From assembly GCA_037043015.1 (NCBI GenBank), contig CM073328.1, positions 13,799,495-13,863,494 of the forward strand: a stretch of DNA of 64,000 bases, given 5' to 3'. Below are positions 36,205 through 48,874 of this stretch, piece by piece (the first letter of the stretch is position 1; each line of letters begins with the position of its first letter). The notes beneath the pieces are model-generated. The model did no database searches, was not told the origin of the DNA, and was given only the letters and a program-made list of their open reading frames with translations. Both the position numbers and the translations under genes were made by a program. Source of the stretch: Bryum argenteum. Its lineage: Eukaryota; Streptophyta; Bryopsida; Bryales; Bryaceae.

Positions 36205-37288
36205 CTCGCCAAGCTACGCTACATTGCTCACGATCGCCCCTGCATTCGCTCATAGCACGAGAAGCATCATCGCCGAGAAGGATTCAGACAATTGATGGTG
36301 AATTTTTTATTCAAATTCTGGGAGAAGGGTGAGATTGCGGCGCTGGTTTTGGAATTTATTGCGCGCGCTGTCACTTTCTGCGATCAGTGGGAATCTTTGG
36401 GATCAGGAAGGGGACTGAAAGGCCGGGGAAGCAGGGGAGGAGAAGGGTTTAGGGTTTAAGAGTTCTTATATCTACGTGAACCATGAGATTTCGTAGATAA
36501 TAAAGTGGCTGGTAATCGCAAAATGAAGATTCTGGGTTCTTGATGCGACCGTCGGATTCTGATCCGCTAAAAAAAGGCGGGTGTCTATATAGTAATGGGA
36601 ATAGCCAAGTATTGCAGTTATGATTGCAGATTGGAGAATGAATGATTCATAAGGTAGATCTGTTATGAGCCGTCTTATGTAGTTGTGTAAGAACATCTCC
36701 ACCCATCCACGCTAATTCGACTTTTATGGGGCCTTTGAGAGGCCATTACGCAGAGTCATTATGTATTGGGAGGAGTTGCATTTGGCATGGCTCTTTCAAG
36801 CAAGAGGTTGTTGCGTAGAAAATTTGACCAGGTCCCTGTGTTATTCCAACACATAGCCGCAATTCTTCATTTGGAGAGCTTTACATGCATACTATGCAGT
36901 TGTCTTGTGTGCGTAATCTTGGAGTCGCGGCTCTATTCAAGTAAACCCCTATGACAAGGGCTATGTAGAAATAAATCTTTCATAACAAGGGCAAGGTAGA
37001 AATGAGTCTCTTAATGAGGAGGGCAAAGCTCAATAAGGAAAAAAATTTATTTTTGCATTGGTCGAGGAGGTAGGATTGCTTTAAGTAAACATGTGCAAAA
37101 TTGAATGAAGAAGATGGATGAAAAAAAAAAGTATGGTAACAACTATATGACTAAAATCCTTGGTACAAAGGATCTTGTGTAAGGAGAAGACTACGGGGTG
37201 CAAATTGCTTGCAAAATGAAGGCAATATTTTTCTAAGAATGTCTACAAATACCCTCATGACAATAGTAGGTGATGGAGTTACACTTCA

Positions 37289-37426
37289 CCTAGTAAGTAT
37301 GATGGATGAAGATCCTTTAGGTTGACGTAACTTAACCTAGTAAGTATGATGAATGAAGATCCTTTAGTTTGATGTAACTTAACCTAGTAAGTATGATGGA
37401 TGAAGATCCTTTAGGTTGACGTATCA
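37289..37426. repeat. 47-bp tandem repeat, three copies
   Basis: The unit begins CCTAGTAAGTATGATGGATG at 37289, 37336 and 37383 and continues AAGATCCTTTAGGTTGACGT. The copies differ at about three positions, so the array is young. It directly abuts the MITE that starts at 37432. Confidence 0.92.
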
Positions 37427-37431
37427 ACTTA

Positions 37432-37849
37432 AGGCCTGTTCGCATTTGGCCTTAGAGGAGGTCTTAGGAGGGGGTCTTAACTCTATTAAAAAGTGTGTGT
37501 TCGCACCTACATTCATCAGTAATTACCAATCTTACATGGATGTCCATATGGCACACTCTAAAGAGTAGGGTATTAACAAACATTTAGGAGGACAAAAGAG
37601 CTTTGGGCAATAGTAGGCAATACTTAAGGGAGCACCAATATTGAAAAGATTCTTAAATTTTCCTCACTTAAGTGTGGTTTTATGTATTGACCCACTTGAG
37701 GGGCCATTACACAATCCCCTCACTATTGATTACACCTTTACGAACCTCATTGATGACACCTTTCCTCAAAAGAAGGTATTCCTCCCCAAATTGTGGGGGT
37801 GTTAAATTTTTAACCACGCTCTTTGCAAAGGCCAAGTGCGAACGGGCCT
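37432..37849. mobile_element. Tourist-like (PIF/Harbinger) MITE with TTA target duplication
   Basis: A 418-bp non-coding element with ends AGGCCTGTTCGCATTTGGCC and, reverse-complemented, AGGCCCGTTCGCACTTGGCC, flanked by TTA at 37429-37431 and 37850-37852. TTA duplication with GGCC-GTTCG-type ends is characteristic of plant Tourist MITEs. Two mismatches in 20 bp suggest a fairly recent copy. Confidence 0.88.
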
Positions 37850-38673
37850 TTAGTCATGTTTTTGTTTAGAAGGTCTTAAGGTAAAAGTCACCCACAGCGG
37901 AGAAACTTGATGTTTTAATCATCTCCTATATCAAGAAATTATTGATTAAATCTACATGAATTTGTGGGCAAAGGACGATCTAAGTTCCAAACACCCTCGA
38001 GAATGCATGATTTGAGATAAAGTTCTCAGAAGATGTGTAATTAGAGAATTGCATGCAAAAATGATCTAATATGGGAGCTTTCAATCAACTTACACTCATG
38101 AATCAATGGCTTGCTTTCTACTCCAGAGAATATGTGATTGAATATCAGAGCTCTAATCGGCTTACAGTATCACGAATCATTGACTTGCTTTCTACTCCGG
38201 TAGAGGCCAGGGAGCAAAGACGTTCTAGTCAAAATTTGTACAATACCATCATGGTACGGTGATTCCCCCAGACTCACACGATAAGGTTTCTTTGTTCAAC
38301 AAGGGATCGAGAGAACAATGCACTTTGATTCGAATATGCATAGAATCATAAGATTTAGATGTCCACTGACCTTTTTAGAGCAACCCTGCTGCCGATCTAA
38401 CCAGTTCTCATTGCTGTTTTCCTGCAGCCTAACACGCCTACCTTACAAGATCAGTAAAAACAATAACACAAATAACACATCGAAACTGAATTGCACTTTA
38501 CAAGTACACCTTGTATTATTGAGCTGTATTCACAGCACCACTTCCATCACACCAAATCAATCATTAAATGAAGCTGTACAAACATTTTTTCTTAAACAAA
38601 CTCAGAGGCTGTTCGAAATCCCTGCTGCCGATCTAACAATTGAGCCCTGTTACTCATCAATCAACCAGGGCTC

Positions 38674-41600
38674 CTATGAGGCCGGAGTGGTAGACTCAGT
38701 AACAGGGGCAGTGACAGAGGTAGAAGGCTCTCCGTGGAGGGACCGTTTCTGGAAGTGGATCAGCATCTTCACTTCCTTCAACTCGTTGCCCTTCTTGTCG
38801 TACATCTGCACACACCGATAGCCGTCTCGAATCTCGTGGATGGGAAGACACGTCTGTCCTTCGAACTCGTCCTTGCTTTCTTCGTCGTAGTCTCTCACTT
38901 CTAAGCGGAGGAGTGCGAGCTCTGGCACTTTGAGTGTGAATTCGTGCTCCTCGTTCCAGTGGGGTTCCCACTTGTTGTCTATCACTGATGTCTTCCACTT
39001 GGCTACGTCCGCTGGTACTCCCGACACCAGCACCTGCATAAAATAGGCCACTTTCTCATCAGCGCTCACGTTGGAGGACTTTTCGGTCATGTTAAAAAAA
39101 ATTAAATAACTTCTACAGAGATTCTTCATATGGACTACGAGTCCTGTTGCGGTCCATACAGTCTTTTCAAAGTTGTCTCTTTACTGTCCATAACGAATTT
39201 GTCCATCTACGGTATGTTCCCCTCAACCATGTTTGACTTCATACATGGATATGGATATGGAAAGGATGTTGGTCTCTCACCCTGGTAAAGAAGTCAGGTG
39301 GCGAGAAAAGGTCGAAATGGTGTTTTGAGAATGCCTTATTCCAGCCCTCAGTCATCATCACCTTCATCTGTATTCCAGTTCAACAAAAGCTTAAGAATGC
39401 AGGGAGATGTGAAGAGCACAAGGTCGAAAAACCGCAAACAGCTAGAATAAGGAGATGCACATCATTGCATTCGTTCAAGATTGAAATAAGTTCACTTTAC
39501 CTTGAAGGCAATTTCCTTTGAATGGTGTGAAGCGGGGTTAAACGCGTGGCCGTCTGGCGAATTTTCAAGCAGAAACTTAGGTTTTAAGATATAGCCACAC
39601 CCGCCATTTCCTCTGAACTTGCCATGAGCTTGCCAGAGCTCCTTGCCATAACCCTGGCACACAAATTTTAAAACAAAAAAACGTCATTACCATCTCACTC
39701 CAACTTTCACAATATTGCTAACATAAATTATTGCATGCAAGGTCCTTACCTGCATATTTTGAGCCACCATTTGCGCTCCGTGGTTCCAAGCAGGAATAGG
39801 GTTGTAGTTGGATGAGTTCACTCGAGATCCATCAGGATATACACGCAAAATGTTCCTCTGCGTAAAACTGTCACACAATGCCATTTTATTATATATCTAA
39901 TCCTTGCTAGCACACATGTAGAATGGATACAGAAAAATGGGCTGGTGACTTACTTGACCACTAGCTCAGGAAACTCTTCAACGACGTCTTTCAGCTTCGA
40001 CTCAGCAAGACTGATCCGCTTCACAGTCTCTTCAACTTTCAGGCGATCCTTCATATTAGTTCCCTTCGCGGGCTTCGCTTGCCGGATCGTGATGAGACGA
40101 GCATACACTGGGTTCTTCTTCGAATCATCCTCGTCGCTATCGCTGTCCCGGGAGCCAGGAGTAGCGGATGTACTCTGCCAAACACAACAACAACAAAACC
40201 ATGAAACACCTTTAAACAAAATGAAACTGCCACCTAAAGCAAACACACGCCAGATCGAGCTTTCATGCTCACAAACTTCAAAGCAATAGCTCATTGATTG
40301 AAGAGTCTACACTGATGGGTTCAATATGTGTCCAATGCGAACGATCGATATCTATGCAAATACCAGGGTAAGTATTCGGTCAAAATCCGTGTAAAACGGG
40401 ACACAATTTGTGGCCAAGTGGTATACAATCCATCTCTGTGAAACGCGTGAGAAGATCTCCTAACAGCAAACCTTGACACTGTTCATGATTTTTTGGTGGG
40501 ACAGCAGTAGAGCACTTGTATAACGCGTAAACTCAACAATGAAAACCGAGAATGTGTTTAGAGTATCGTTTCGTTTGTTATAGAATGGATATTTAAGTAC
40601 CGAAATTTCGGGTAAATTGCCAATTCTGTGAGCCGCAGACCCCTCCTTGATAGGCGTCGAGGAAGTCTCCTCCTGCGCATCTTCCTTCTCCAGCTCCTCC
40701 ACCAAAGCTTTGTCTTCCAAAGCCGCCTTTGGCACGAAGCTTTCCTTCGGTGGCTTCGTGGAGACGATGATCCTTCGTTTCAAAGACTCTGGAGATGGGA
40801 ACTCGCACAATGCTTCTGATGTCTTCGGATAGTACAATGTATCCCCCAAAATCCGTGTCAATATCTGCAACAATACATAGATGTCAAATCAGCCTCCTCG
40901 CTGATCGAACTTACAAGAATCACAACAATGCAGAGTACATAAGCAGCACAAGCTCACACTTGAGCAGGAGAAATAAAGCACTAGCTAGCTCGTTGTCTTG
41001 AGAAGTTCACACATTCACATCTTCAAATGAGGATGGATTTCATGCTCCCTGAAGCATTGTGAGATCAATCAACGAACCTCGGCAGCAGTGGCCTGCAATG
41101 GGATTGTAAGATGATCTTCAAGTGTCACACAAACTGGATACTCCGAATTGACAAACGCGTGATCCCTGATGGCAACGATGCACTTCTCGAAGGCCACGGG
41201 CTTGGTAAGTGTGCTGCAAAAAATGCAACAATAAAAAAAGGGTCACAAAATTGTCACTCAAGCTCGATTTCTGAGCAATCAGATATGGGTACATATTTGC
41301 TCATTTATCAAACATAGAAACTCCACGCATTTAGACGTGCTCCATGCAAAGACATCAAAAAATACTGCTCCGTTTTACGTTGTACGATAAAATGATTCCG
41401 ATAAAAAGGGGAATATGACAATGATTGTTTATGTTGTAGATGCTATTCTTAGTGATCCTCGTGAAAAGTGAGAGCACATACTTTCCATGTGTGACCTTGA
41501 CGCCCCCACGATCGTCGGGCCACAAGTCCAACTCCACCACACGAACCCCGCGCAGCAAAGCTGCTTTGATGGGCTCCACACTGCTATCACTGCTCAGCTG

Positions 41601-42406
41601 ATTCCCTGTCAAATATGAGTTATGGCCCGTGAAAATGAAATAGTGTGCCAATGGCTGTGTCATATCTTGATACACCTGCAAAGCAAGTATCCTCACATCA
41701 TCAAAAAACGAATGCAAAAAACCACAATTCAAATGTGATCAGAAGTTGCAGTAAATTACAATACAAATAAACACCCTGCATCCCCAATAGTTGCAAATCA
41801 ACTCCAGAATTCTACCCGAGTTGAAGAGATTTTCGTTTGTCACACAAGGAAATCAACTATAAACCCTCATGGGAAGGGATACAGATCATTTCGAGTAGCA
41901 TCAACAACCTCGAAAACAGAAAAGTGGTGACCTATCAACTTCTGTTATTCCTTTTTTAACGGTAACTTCAAGAACGGTAAAACCCTCGATAGAAGAAAGA
42001 AAAGAATTCGTAAAGGATTAATTCACAATGCTGTTGGAGGAAGAAGAGTAAGAGGAAGATGCGATGGTAGGTGAAGAAATTGGAGGCTTACGGTGCTGGG
42101 GAGGACGCCATTACGTCTGGGACTAAGGAGATAGGCGGTGAATTCGGCTATTGTGAAATCGTGACTGGAGAAAATGGATTTGAAATAGCTTCCGCTTTCT
42201 TTCTTGTGGAGCTCCATGATGCGTTTGGCGTCATCGTGAGTGAGATCGCGCTCGCCTTGCTCCTCGTGCAAGAATTTCAACAGCCCCGCGGCGCTCATCT
42301 TGCCATTCTCGCTGTATTTCGCGAACAGGGCCGGCCTGAGGTCCTGGCCCATATCGCCCTTGAGAGGTTTCCTTCGCATGAACGGCATTGCGCACATCTT
42401 ATGCAT
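38674..42406 (-). CDS. Phosphoinositide-specific phospholipase C
   Basis: Nine GT-AG exons join in phase to 615 residues: 42406-42092, 41675-41482, 41213-41078, 40864-40601, 40174-39954, 39867-39750, 39653-39501, 39367-39281 and 39033-38674. The enzyme cleaves PtdIns(4,5)P2 to diacylglycerol and IP3 at the plasma membrane in a Ca2+-dependent way. An EF-hand-like region (1-105) precedes the X domain, where [12 protein letters not shown] and ELDLWPDD carry the catalytic His/Asn and acidic residues and KVTHGNTLT the second His. A Glu/Ser/Asp-rich linker (about 255-330, [13 protein letters not shown]) leads to the Y domain ([20 protein letters not shown]) and a C2 domain ([15 protein letters not shown]). 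No catalytic residue is missing. A strong acceptor at 42422 just upstream of the start suggests a 5'-UTR intron; an alternative is an extra short coding exon. Confidence 0.93.
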
Positions 42407-42935
42407 CCTCGCACCAATCTCCTGCAAATTTCAATATCAGTCGATCCTCACGCACGGGTCTAACAATCCCCAGCCAGCGAAATCCTCACACGGGTGAAAT
42501 GAAGCGAAAGTGACTTGTGGGAGTGGATGTCATACCGGATAAAATGAAAGAAAGGAGCTCAAAGAATGATTTGATTTGCAGTGGGATGCGCTATGCTGTG
42601 CTATGCTACGGGGCCCAGTGAGGAGCGATATCCCGGCGCATTGGGGAGCGTGCCAGCGAGGTATCAGTGGGTCTCCGTTCCGTGTTCTGGAGGTGGATCT
42701 GGGAATGCGTGAGACGCGTGATTCATTTGCCACAGGATTTTCCTCTTCTTTTTGCCGTCGGGGCAAGGGCGGGGCGAGGCGGGGCACAAAAGTGCGCCAC
42801 CGGCCACATCCCACGTCCGTCGGCGTCCCAAAGGTCCGTGTGCACCCACGCGATCAGACGCGCGTCTGCGGCGATCGGTGGTGGTTTGTAGGTATTACCT
42901 ACCTACCCACCCCTGCAACCATCCCATTGTACCGT

Positions 42936-43616
42936 TAAGGTGAGTGAAGCGGGTCGATTGGATTTTAGTCAGCTTCTGACTTACTACTTTTAGATCGCAT
43001 GAAGCTGAAACCTTTTGCAGGTTGTAGAGTTTTTCCATAGCTTTCCAAATAATGATCTCATGCTCCATAATTTTCATACTCTGAGAGATATTCACTGTCA
43101 AAGCTTGAAAACATTATTTGAAATCTGCCCAAAATTTCTCAACTCGCAGAAACTTCAAAATTTCACCAACATTTGAGATTTTACTTTTTTCTGAGTTTTG
43201 TTTTCTTTCACGTGTAGAAAAGGTAGTAAGGCAGGATTTCATCATTTGGATTCTCAATCCAATAATTTTTTACATGCCTTTTTAATTGTTGGAGTTGGCC
43301 TTTGTATTTGAAATTCAACATACCTCCATGTGAAATATCAAGCATTTCTTCAAGTTTTATATGTCCTATGAGGGTAAAAATCACATCAACATATGCCTTA
43401 CTCACCTAGGAACAAAAATTTGAAAAGCCTCATGATAAATTTCCTTCCAAAAAAGGCTATTTTGGCCCCTAAAACTTTACTTTGCTATTTTGCAATATGG
43501 AAAAACTATTTTTCTTCAAAAAGATGTCAAAATAAAGAAATTATGGCTCTTCAAAGTTTTTGCACTTCATCCAAAATGTTGTTTTTTGACAATAGGGACA
43601 ATCAAGGGTCAAGGGG
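42936..43616 (+). repeat. Dispersed repeat, family 3 copy at 43 kb
   Basis: The left 560 bp matches the repeat at 12165-12850. The right end (ATGGCTCTTCAAAGTTTTTG, CCAAAATGTTGTTTTTTGAC, then AAGGGG-TTAA at 43611-43620) matches the right end of the family 4 element at 29.3 kb. A TTAA also precedes the left end, but that end does not resemble the usual terminal repeat. It looks like a composite. Confidence 0.6.
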
Positions 43617-43990
43617 TTAATTGCCTAATTGGTTAAAATTGTTAATTGAAATTTGCATCTTTGAAGGTAGCTCATATATATGGCATCTATTATAAATATG
43701 AGATTTTCATTATAGATCAAAATATAATAAAACGGGTTTATTTATCTTTATTTCTATTGAATTCATTTATTTATTGTTCAATTTGGGCTTGAAAATAAAA
43801 TTTGCGCTAATTTTTTTGAAAGTGGAACTTGAATTTGTAGGTTTTATCACATCTATCTTGTATGTATTAGTACCACACCCACGTCAAGTTCTTACTTAAA
43901 AACTAAAATTTGGCCATTTATCTAAGCGGGCCTAAAATAACAAATCTAGTTTTCTTGGATCATAAGGGGTTAAAAGAGTGCTACCAAAAG

Positions 43991-44024
43991 TTTTTTTCTT
44001 TTTTCTCTTTCTTTCTTTCTTTCT

Positions 44025-44057
<33 letters not shown>
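43991..44057. repeat. Pyrimidine/T tract
   Basis: TTTC-type repeats followed by a long uninterrupted T run. Similar homopurine/homopyrimidine tracts occur at 27766-27834 and, as pure A, at 14196-14218. Confidence 0.9.
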
Positions 44058-44058
<1 letters not shown>

Positions 44059-46957
44059 TTGGGTGCTTAGAATCATATATAAACTTCAAAAAAATGTATA
44101 TCTACATGAAACATATAAGGTCTTTCTACACAAAGATATAAGGCCTTTCTACACGTAACATACAAGGCTTTGTTAATTGTAAATACTCACAAATGTGAAA
44201 TGTAACCCAATTCTGCAACTCAATACATGTATTGAATAGGATTCAAATTCTAAACACCAAACACAATTCTAAAGAGTTATGTAGATACAATATATAGATC
44301 TATATACATCTTTAGAGGCCATGTAATTACCATGATTGGTTGATAAAATGAAGCAAAGCCCTAGATAGTGTCCATATGCATGTATTTACTTGATTGAAGT
44401 TCCAAAACCAAACAATGGATGGATGGATGAATGAATGAGAAAACCAAATTCTTATGGAGTTGGCGTTGAATAAAATGCCCGTTCAACCAACAATGACTTT
44501 AAAATTGACGCCTTGTATGTTCCACGTGTAAAGGCCACTCACCTTAAATTTATAGCAGATTTACTTCACTATCAATCGCATCAAGATTCTCCTCTTGCTC
44601 TTCTCGTCTTACAAATTCTTGCTCATTACTTAGTGCTCACTACTCTCCATATAGTTCTACAATGTGAATATTTCTTTTCCAAACGTATCAACTTCATTGC
44701 CAAACATTTTGCACTTTGTATTGTTCTTATTCTCGGCTCTTTGTTCCAAGTGAGCTTGAAAGTGCTTGGACAATAGCTCCATGGTGTCAATGTCCTGCTC
44801 TTGTCCAAACTTCTCGCACCTTTCAATAGCATCCTCCCCCTCCACTCTCTCTTCCAACCTACTGTTACTCCATAAATGAAGCTCTACAATCAACCCCTAA
44901 AGGATAAGCTCTCCATTGATCGCTAAGACGACCATTTAACGAAAATCCTAATGAACAAAACAATTTTGGGAAATCCAACCATAAAATCTTATTTATAATT
45001 GTCTTATTAGTCGGCCCACAAAAAAAAGAATCAAATTTCACTGTACGAAGTTATATTCCGTCAAAGTTTCACTCATGCAAAAAGAGTATATCTCTTCAAA
45101 GCAAATCAATCACAATGTAGTCGATTTTGACTTTAGTAGTTAATCTATAATGCATTGGACTCTTGAGGGACTTGGAAGGGTAGTAATTCAAAATTCAATG
45201 CCTCCCCATGCGTGAGTATATATTGACTTTGCTGAAGAAAATCCCAATTGCTTCTGAAAATTCTCTATCATATTGCAAGAGAGAAGGATTCCCTTATTAT
45301 GACATGTGTTAAAAAGGTTACAAAGCCCTTATTTGCATTTAATTTTTGAAGTGGTGTAAACTAACCTTTGTGGAGCATTTATAAGGAGGGGTAAAGGATG
45401 CTTCCTATTTGTAAACTTACGGTCATAAAACTTGTGTCGAGAGCTGTAAAAAACATGAAGCGTTTCATGAGCTGAAAAGCTTATGTAGCTTGTCAAGAGC
45501 CTTAAAACTCATGTAGCTTGTGAAGGATACAAAGTGATAATCAAAGAATGAACATACAACTTTGGTTCCAAACACAATCTTGAAAGGGGATTTAAACACC
45601 TTTGTTGAGCATGGTAATTAAATGCAAGGTGTTAGACTACATATTATTGTTATTCTTAACACGGTACCAATATAAATAAGATCTCACAATCTTGATGTTT
45701 AAACAAGTACTTGTTCTTTATGTAGATTAAACCTTTAAAATACGTGGACGTATAAAGATATTTTTTCTTGAAACAGAATTGACAATAGAGTCTTAAAAAA
45801 GTAAATTATGTAGACCCCATGTATGCGCCAAGTGACGGATTTTGGAATAGATGATCATTGTTTCCTACTATTTTTGCATGATCATTAATTCCTCGTGCTT
45901 CTATCACCAAATTTACACTTTCATGAACACCTTTCCAATCTTTTGGAACGTCACCTAGACCTTCTTTTGCATGATGAAACAATATTGATATGTCTTTTGC
46001 ATTTGATAATTTATATCCTTACAACCCAAGACTTGAAGTTTAAATAAATCTTATTGTCGTTGTCAATAGATGCACACTTTCCATGATGAAGATTTTTTTG
46101 TGGAGAATAACAAGCAATAATAGTGATTGATTCTTTACTTGGAGATTTAAAAATTTGTACTTGTTTTTGTACTAGAAAATAGCCCATATTAGGAAGATTC
46201 TGCACCAAGTTGTTACTCCTTGAGCTTGAAAGGAAAAATTTATGGTGGCCAAAAATTTAAAATCCTCTTTAGAGAGCTCATTTTTTAAAAGCATAAGCAA
46301 ATACGTACATACATGGTGCAAAATTGAGTGAATGCTACTTTGGATGTAAATTTGGCACTACGGCCTATTTAAAACCTAAACTTCTTGGAACTTGAGCTTA
46401 TTACACGGTCTCTTTCTTTAATATGGATCTTGGATTATTGATTTCAAAAATTAAGAAAATGACCTTGTGAATTGGTTTGCGCACATAAATAACGACAAGA
46501 GACGAGGGACAAGTGAGCTTGTAAATAAAGCAAATCACTCTTAATCTTCTATTTTACTTAGATCATATAATGTCCACTTCGAGGTGGGTGTACTAGCTCT
46601 TATTTGATCACTTGGAAAAAATCAATGTGTGAATTGTGATATGAATTCGACATGGTTGATGTAATGTGCATGAACCTCATTTTTGTTGAAAAGAGTGCAT
46701 AAAGACAAAGGGAAAACATTGGATTATGTAGTAGAATATTGTGAGTGTAAGAAGGGGATGTATTGTACGTTTTGTAACTCGTGGCATTTTTTTGTGTTCT
46801 CCGATTTAAAATCAAAATTTCTTTTTCAAATACATGTGAAAACAACACATGTTCTAATATAAAATTTAAAATATCAAGGTTTTTATTATGGCTTTCTATA
46901 GTTTTCATTAGCTACCACCACCATTCCTTGCCAATGGCTTAACACGTAATGTCTTAA

Positions 46958-47318
46958 CCCTTAAACGTCCGAGCGGCCCCGAGGGGGCCGTTTCCAACAG
47001 AATCTCCACTCTAGCTCTCAATTTACTCATTTTTTCACTCATATTTTGATGTTAAACTGGTCACCTTCTTCTGATGCATTCAAAAAGTGAAATTTTAGAA
47101 TTCAAATCACAATTTGTATGAGTGATATTGTGCTTTGAAAGGATTGTGGTAGGTATGTTGGGGTTGTACAATACTTGTAGGAGGTTGCAAGCTCATCATT
47201 GATTGGATCATTCATGATGCCCAAGTTCAAAAATTGCACTATTCATGATGCCCAAGTGCAAAAGATGTTGTGATCCAATACTGGGCTGCTCGAATCCGTA
47301 TAGCTAGGCGTTCAAGGG
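46958..47318 (-). mobile_element. TTAA-flanked MITE, family 2, second copy
   Basis: A 361-bp element in opposite orientation to 15603-15961. The ends CCCTTAAACGTCCGAGC and GCTAGGCGTTCAAGGG are flanked by TTAA at 46954-46957 and 47319-47322. Internal GATGAGCTTGCAACCTCCTA (as read on the minus strand) is shared with the first copy. Confidence 0.88.
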
Positions 47319-47339
47319 TTAAGGCTTAACAAGAACTAA

Positions 47340-47800
47340 AAAGCCTTGCCCTCTTTTGTTGCAAGGTGGCGTTCTTCATATTTTGAGTTATTTTAAAGTA
47401 TGTAACCATAGGTTTTAGTACCTAACTTTTTCATATATATGTATGAATACCGTGAATCTTTTATTTAAACTCTTTACAATAAGTGAGATCATAACGGCTA
47501 AAGTTGAAATAAAATTGTTTCTAGTAGTTGCAAAATGGGTTTAAAGAGCTTTGTACGATAAACCATTTTTGAGAGGAAGTTTGAATTGAGGCTCTCAAAA
47601 TCCTTGTTCCAAATTAAGTGAGGATTACATTATATACTATATCTTCATAGAACCTATGAAACCTATTAAAATGCTTAGTTTTTACATGGAGGTACGCTGA
47701 ATTTTAATATGAATGCCAACCTTTAACAATATAAATGGCGTTTCAAGAAATACTGGATCAAAAATTCAAGTGGTGAGATTATGCATAAGAAATTAATTTA
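47340..47800 (-). repeat. Dispersed repeat, family 3, reverse copy
   Basis: Read on the minus strand, this segment resembles 12480-12850: a GGTTGGCATTCA-type stretch, TACCTCCATGTAAAAA, AGTTTTAT/CATAGGTTC and a segment beginning TCACTTATTGTAAAG. It is strongly diverged and non-coding, directly beside the family 2 element. Confidence 0.5.
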
Positions 47801-47849
47801 TTATTTTTAATAGAAAATTTAAAAAATAACTAAATGAAAAAATAAAAAA

Positions 47850-47871
47850 AATAAATATATAAATAAATATA

Positions 47872-47902
<31 letters not shown>

Positions 47903-47920
47903 ATATATATATATATAGTT
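47850..47920. repeat. AAAT/AT microsatellite
   Basis: AAATAAATATATAAATAAAT runs merge into pure AT. A related AT-rich simple repeat lies at 48330-48385. Confidence 0.92.
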
Positions 47921-48234
47921 AAACATCATATTTTGAGGATAAATGAACATGTACCCCAAGACTCTTTTGGACATGAGGGTCTTCTGTCATGAACTCATAA
48001 AATGCTTTGCCACGAGGGAGTTCTATTATTGATTAGCTAGAGTGGACATCATATTGGAGTGTAAAATGCATAGTGATATTTGATAAGCAAATCACCCAAC
48101 TTACATAGACTCCAATTCTGTAAAGATGACGTTATTTTGCTAAAATGACACTTCTCAGGTCTCGGTAGTAAAATCACATGGCAATAAAGAATCTAAAGGT
48201 GATATCACAAAATAGGAGTGATATCATATACGTA

Positions 48235-48263
48235 CTAGGAAATCCCCGTCGTCCCGACGGAGA
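48235..48263 (-). mobile_element. Helitron-like 3' terminus (minus strand)
   Basis: On the minus strand, the stem CCGTCG-GGA-CGACGG (48260-48246) is followed seven bases later by CTAG (48238-48235) and then T. A GC hairpin just upstream of CTAG with an A|T insertion point is the structure of Helitron 3' ends. The element body would extend to higher coordinates. Its 5' end (TC) could not be located. Confidence 0.6.
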
Positions 48264-48403
48264 GGCTCTTCATATGGTACTTTTAAAAAGTATCCCGTGT
48301 TTACCGTTTCCTCAGAGCCCGTGTTTTTTAAAAAAATAAATAAATAAATAAAATATATATATATATATAATTTATTTATTTAAATAACCCAAAAAACATA
48401 AAA

Positions 48404-48545
48404 GAAGGTAGGTAGGTAGGTTTGTAGGTCAGTATGTTGGTAGGTCGGTAGGTCGGTATGTTGGTGAGTTTGTAGGTTAGTAGGTTGGTGAGTTTGTAGG
48501 TTGGTACGTTTGTAGGTTGGTACGTTGGTATGTTGGTGGGTAGGA
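48404..48545. repeat. Variable GGTA/GTTGGTAG minisatellite
   Basis: Many short imperfect units (GGTAGGTAGGTAGG, TTGGTAGGTCGGTAGGTCGG, GAGTTTGTAGG) span 140 bp, G-rich on the plus strand. It lies in the presumed Helitron body that begins at 48235. Confidence 0.88.
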
Positions 48546-48724
48546 AGAATTGCCGAACAGTTTCGTGTTATAGAAGTAGATGAGTGACTTTACAAAAATT
48601 TATAAATTAATCAAGATCATGATATTATAGAGTACTATAAAATTTAGTAAATATTAACAAAGTAAAAAATCATAATAATTAAAAGTTGTACGATTTTTAC
48701 CAAATCTTTTATTGAGAAAAATAA

Positions 48725-48790
48725 GGCGATATGGCCAAGCGGTAAGGGAGAGGACTGCAAATCCTTTACCCCAGTTCGAAACTCAAATGT
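48725..48790 (+). pseudogene. Degraded plastid-type tRNA-Cys(GCA)
   Basis: GGCGATATGGCCAAGCGGTA, AGAGGACTGCAAATCCTT and CCCCAGTTCGAA match the plastid trnC-GCA gene in order: acceptor 5' strand, D arm, anticodon arm with GCA, and T loop. The D stem has one broken pair, and the 3' strand of the T stem and the acceptor stem are absent (ACTCAAATG follows instead of CTGGGTGTCGCC). It is therefore a non-functional fragment, presumably a nuclear copy of plastid DNA. A nuclear tRNA-Cys is a less likely source. Confidence 0.75.
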
Positions 48791-48874
48791 TTATAGTGGT
48801 TAGTTTGCAAATCTAATACCAAAGTTATTCAGATTGGAAATCTTCCAACTACAAAGTTGTTGGGATACATTTAA

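Larger units (their letters stand above)
36205..38673. other. Intergenic region between MSH1 and the phospholipase C gene
   Basis: 36205-36470 is probably MSH1 5' leader and promoter. No further gene is visible. The rest contains a 47-bp tandem repeat, a Tourist-like MITE and AT-rich sequence; 38280-38673 is likely 3' UTR of the phospholipase gene. Confidence 0.55.

Noticed and set aside
42576..42938. Five overlapping open frames of 60-120 codons at 42530-42943
   Set aside because: GC-rich promoter or leader of the phospholipase gene. The frames overlap on both strands, and none has recognisable motifs or splice continuity.
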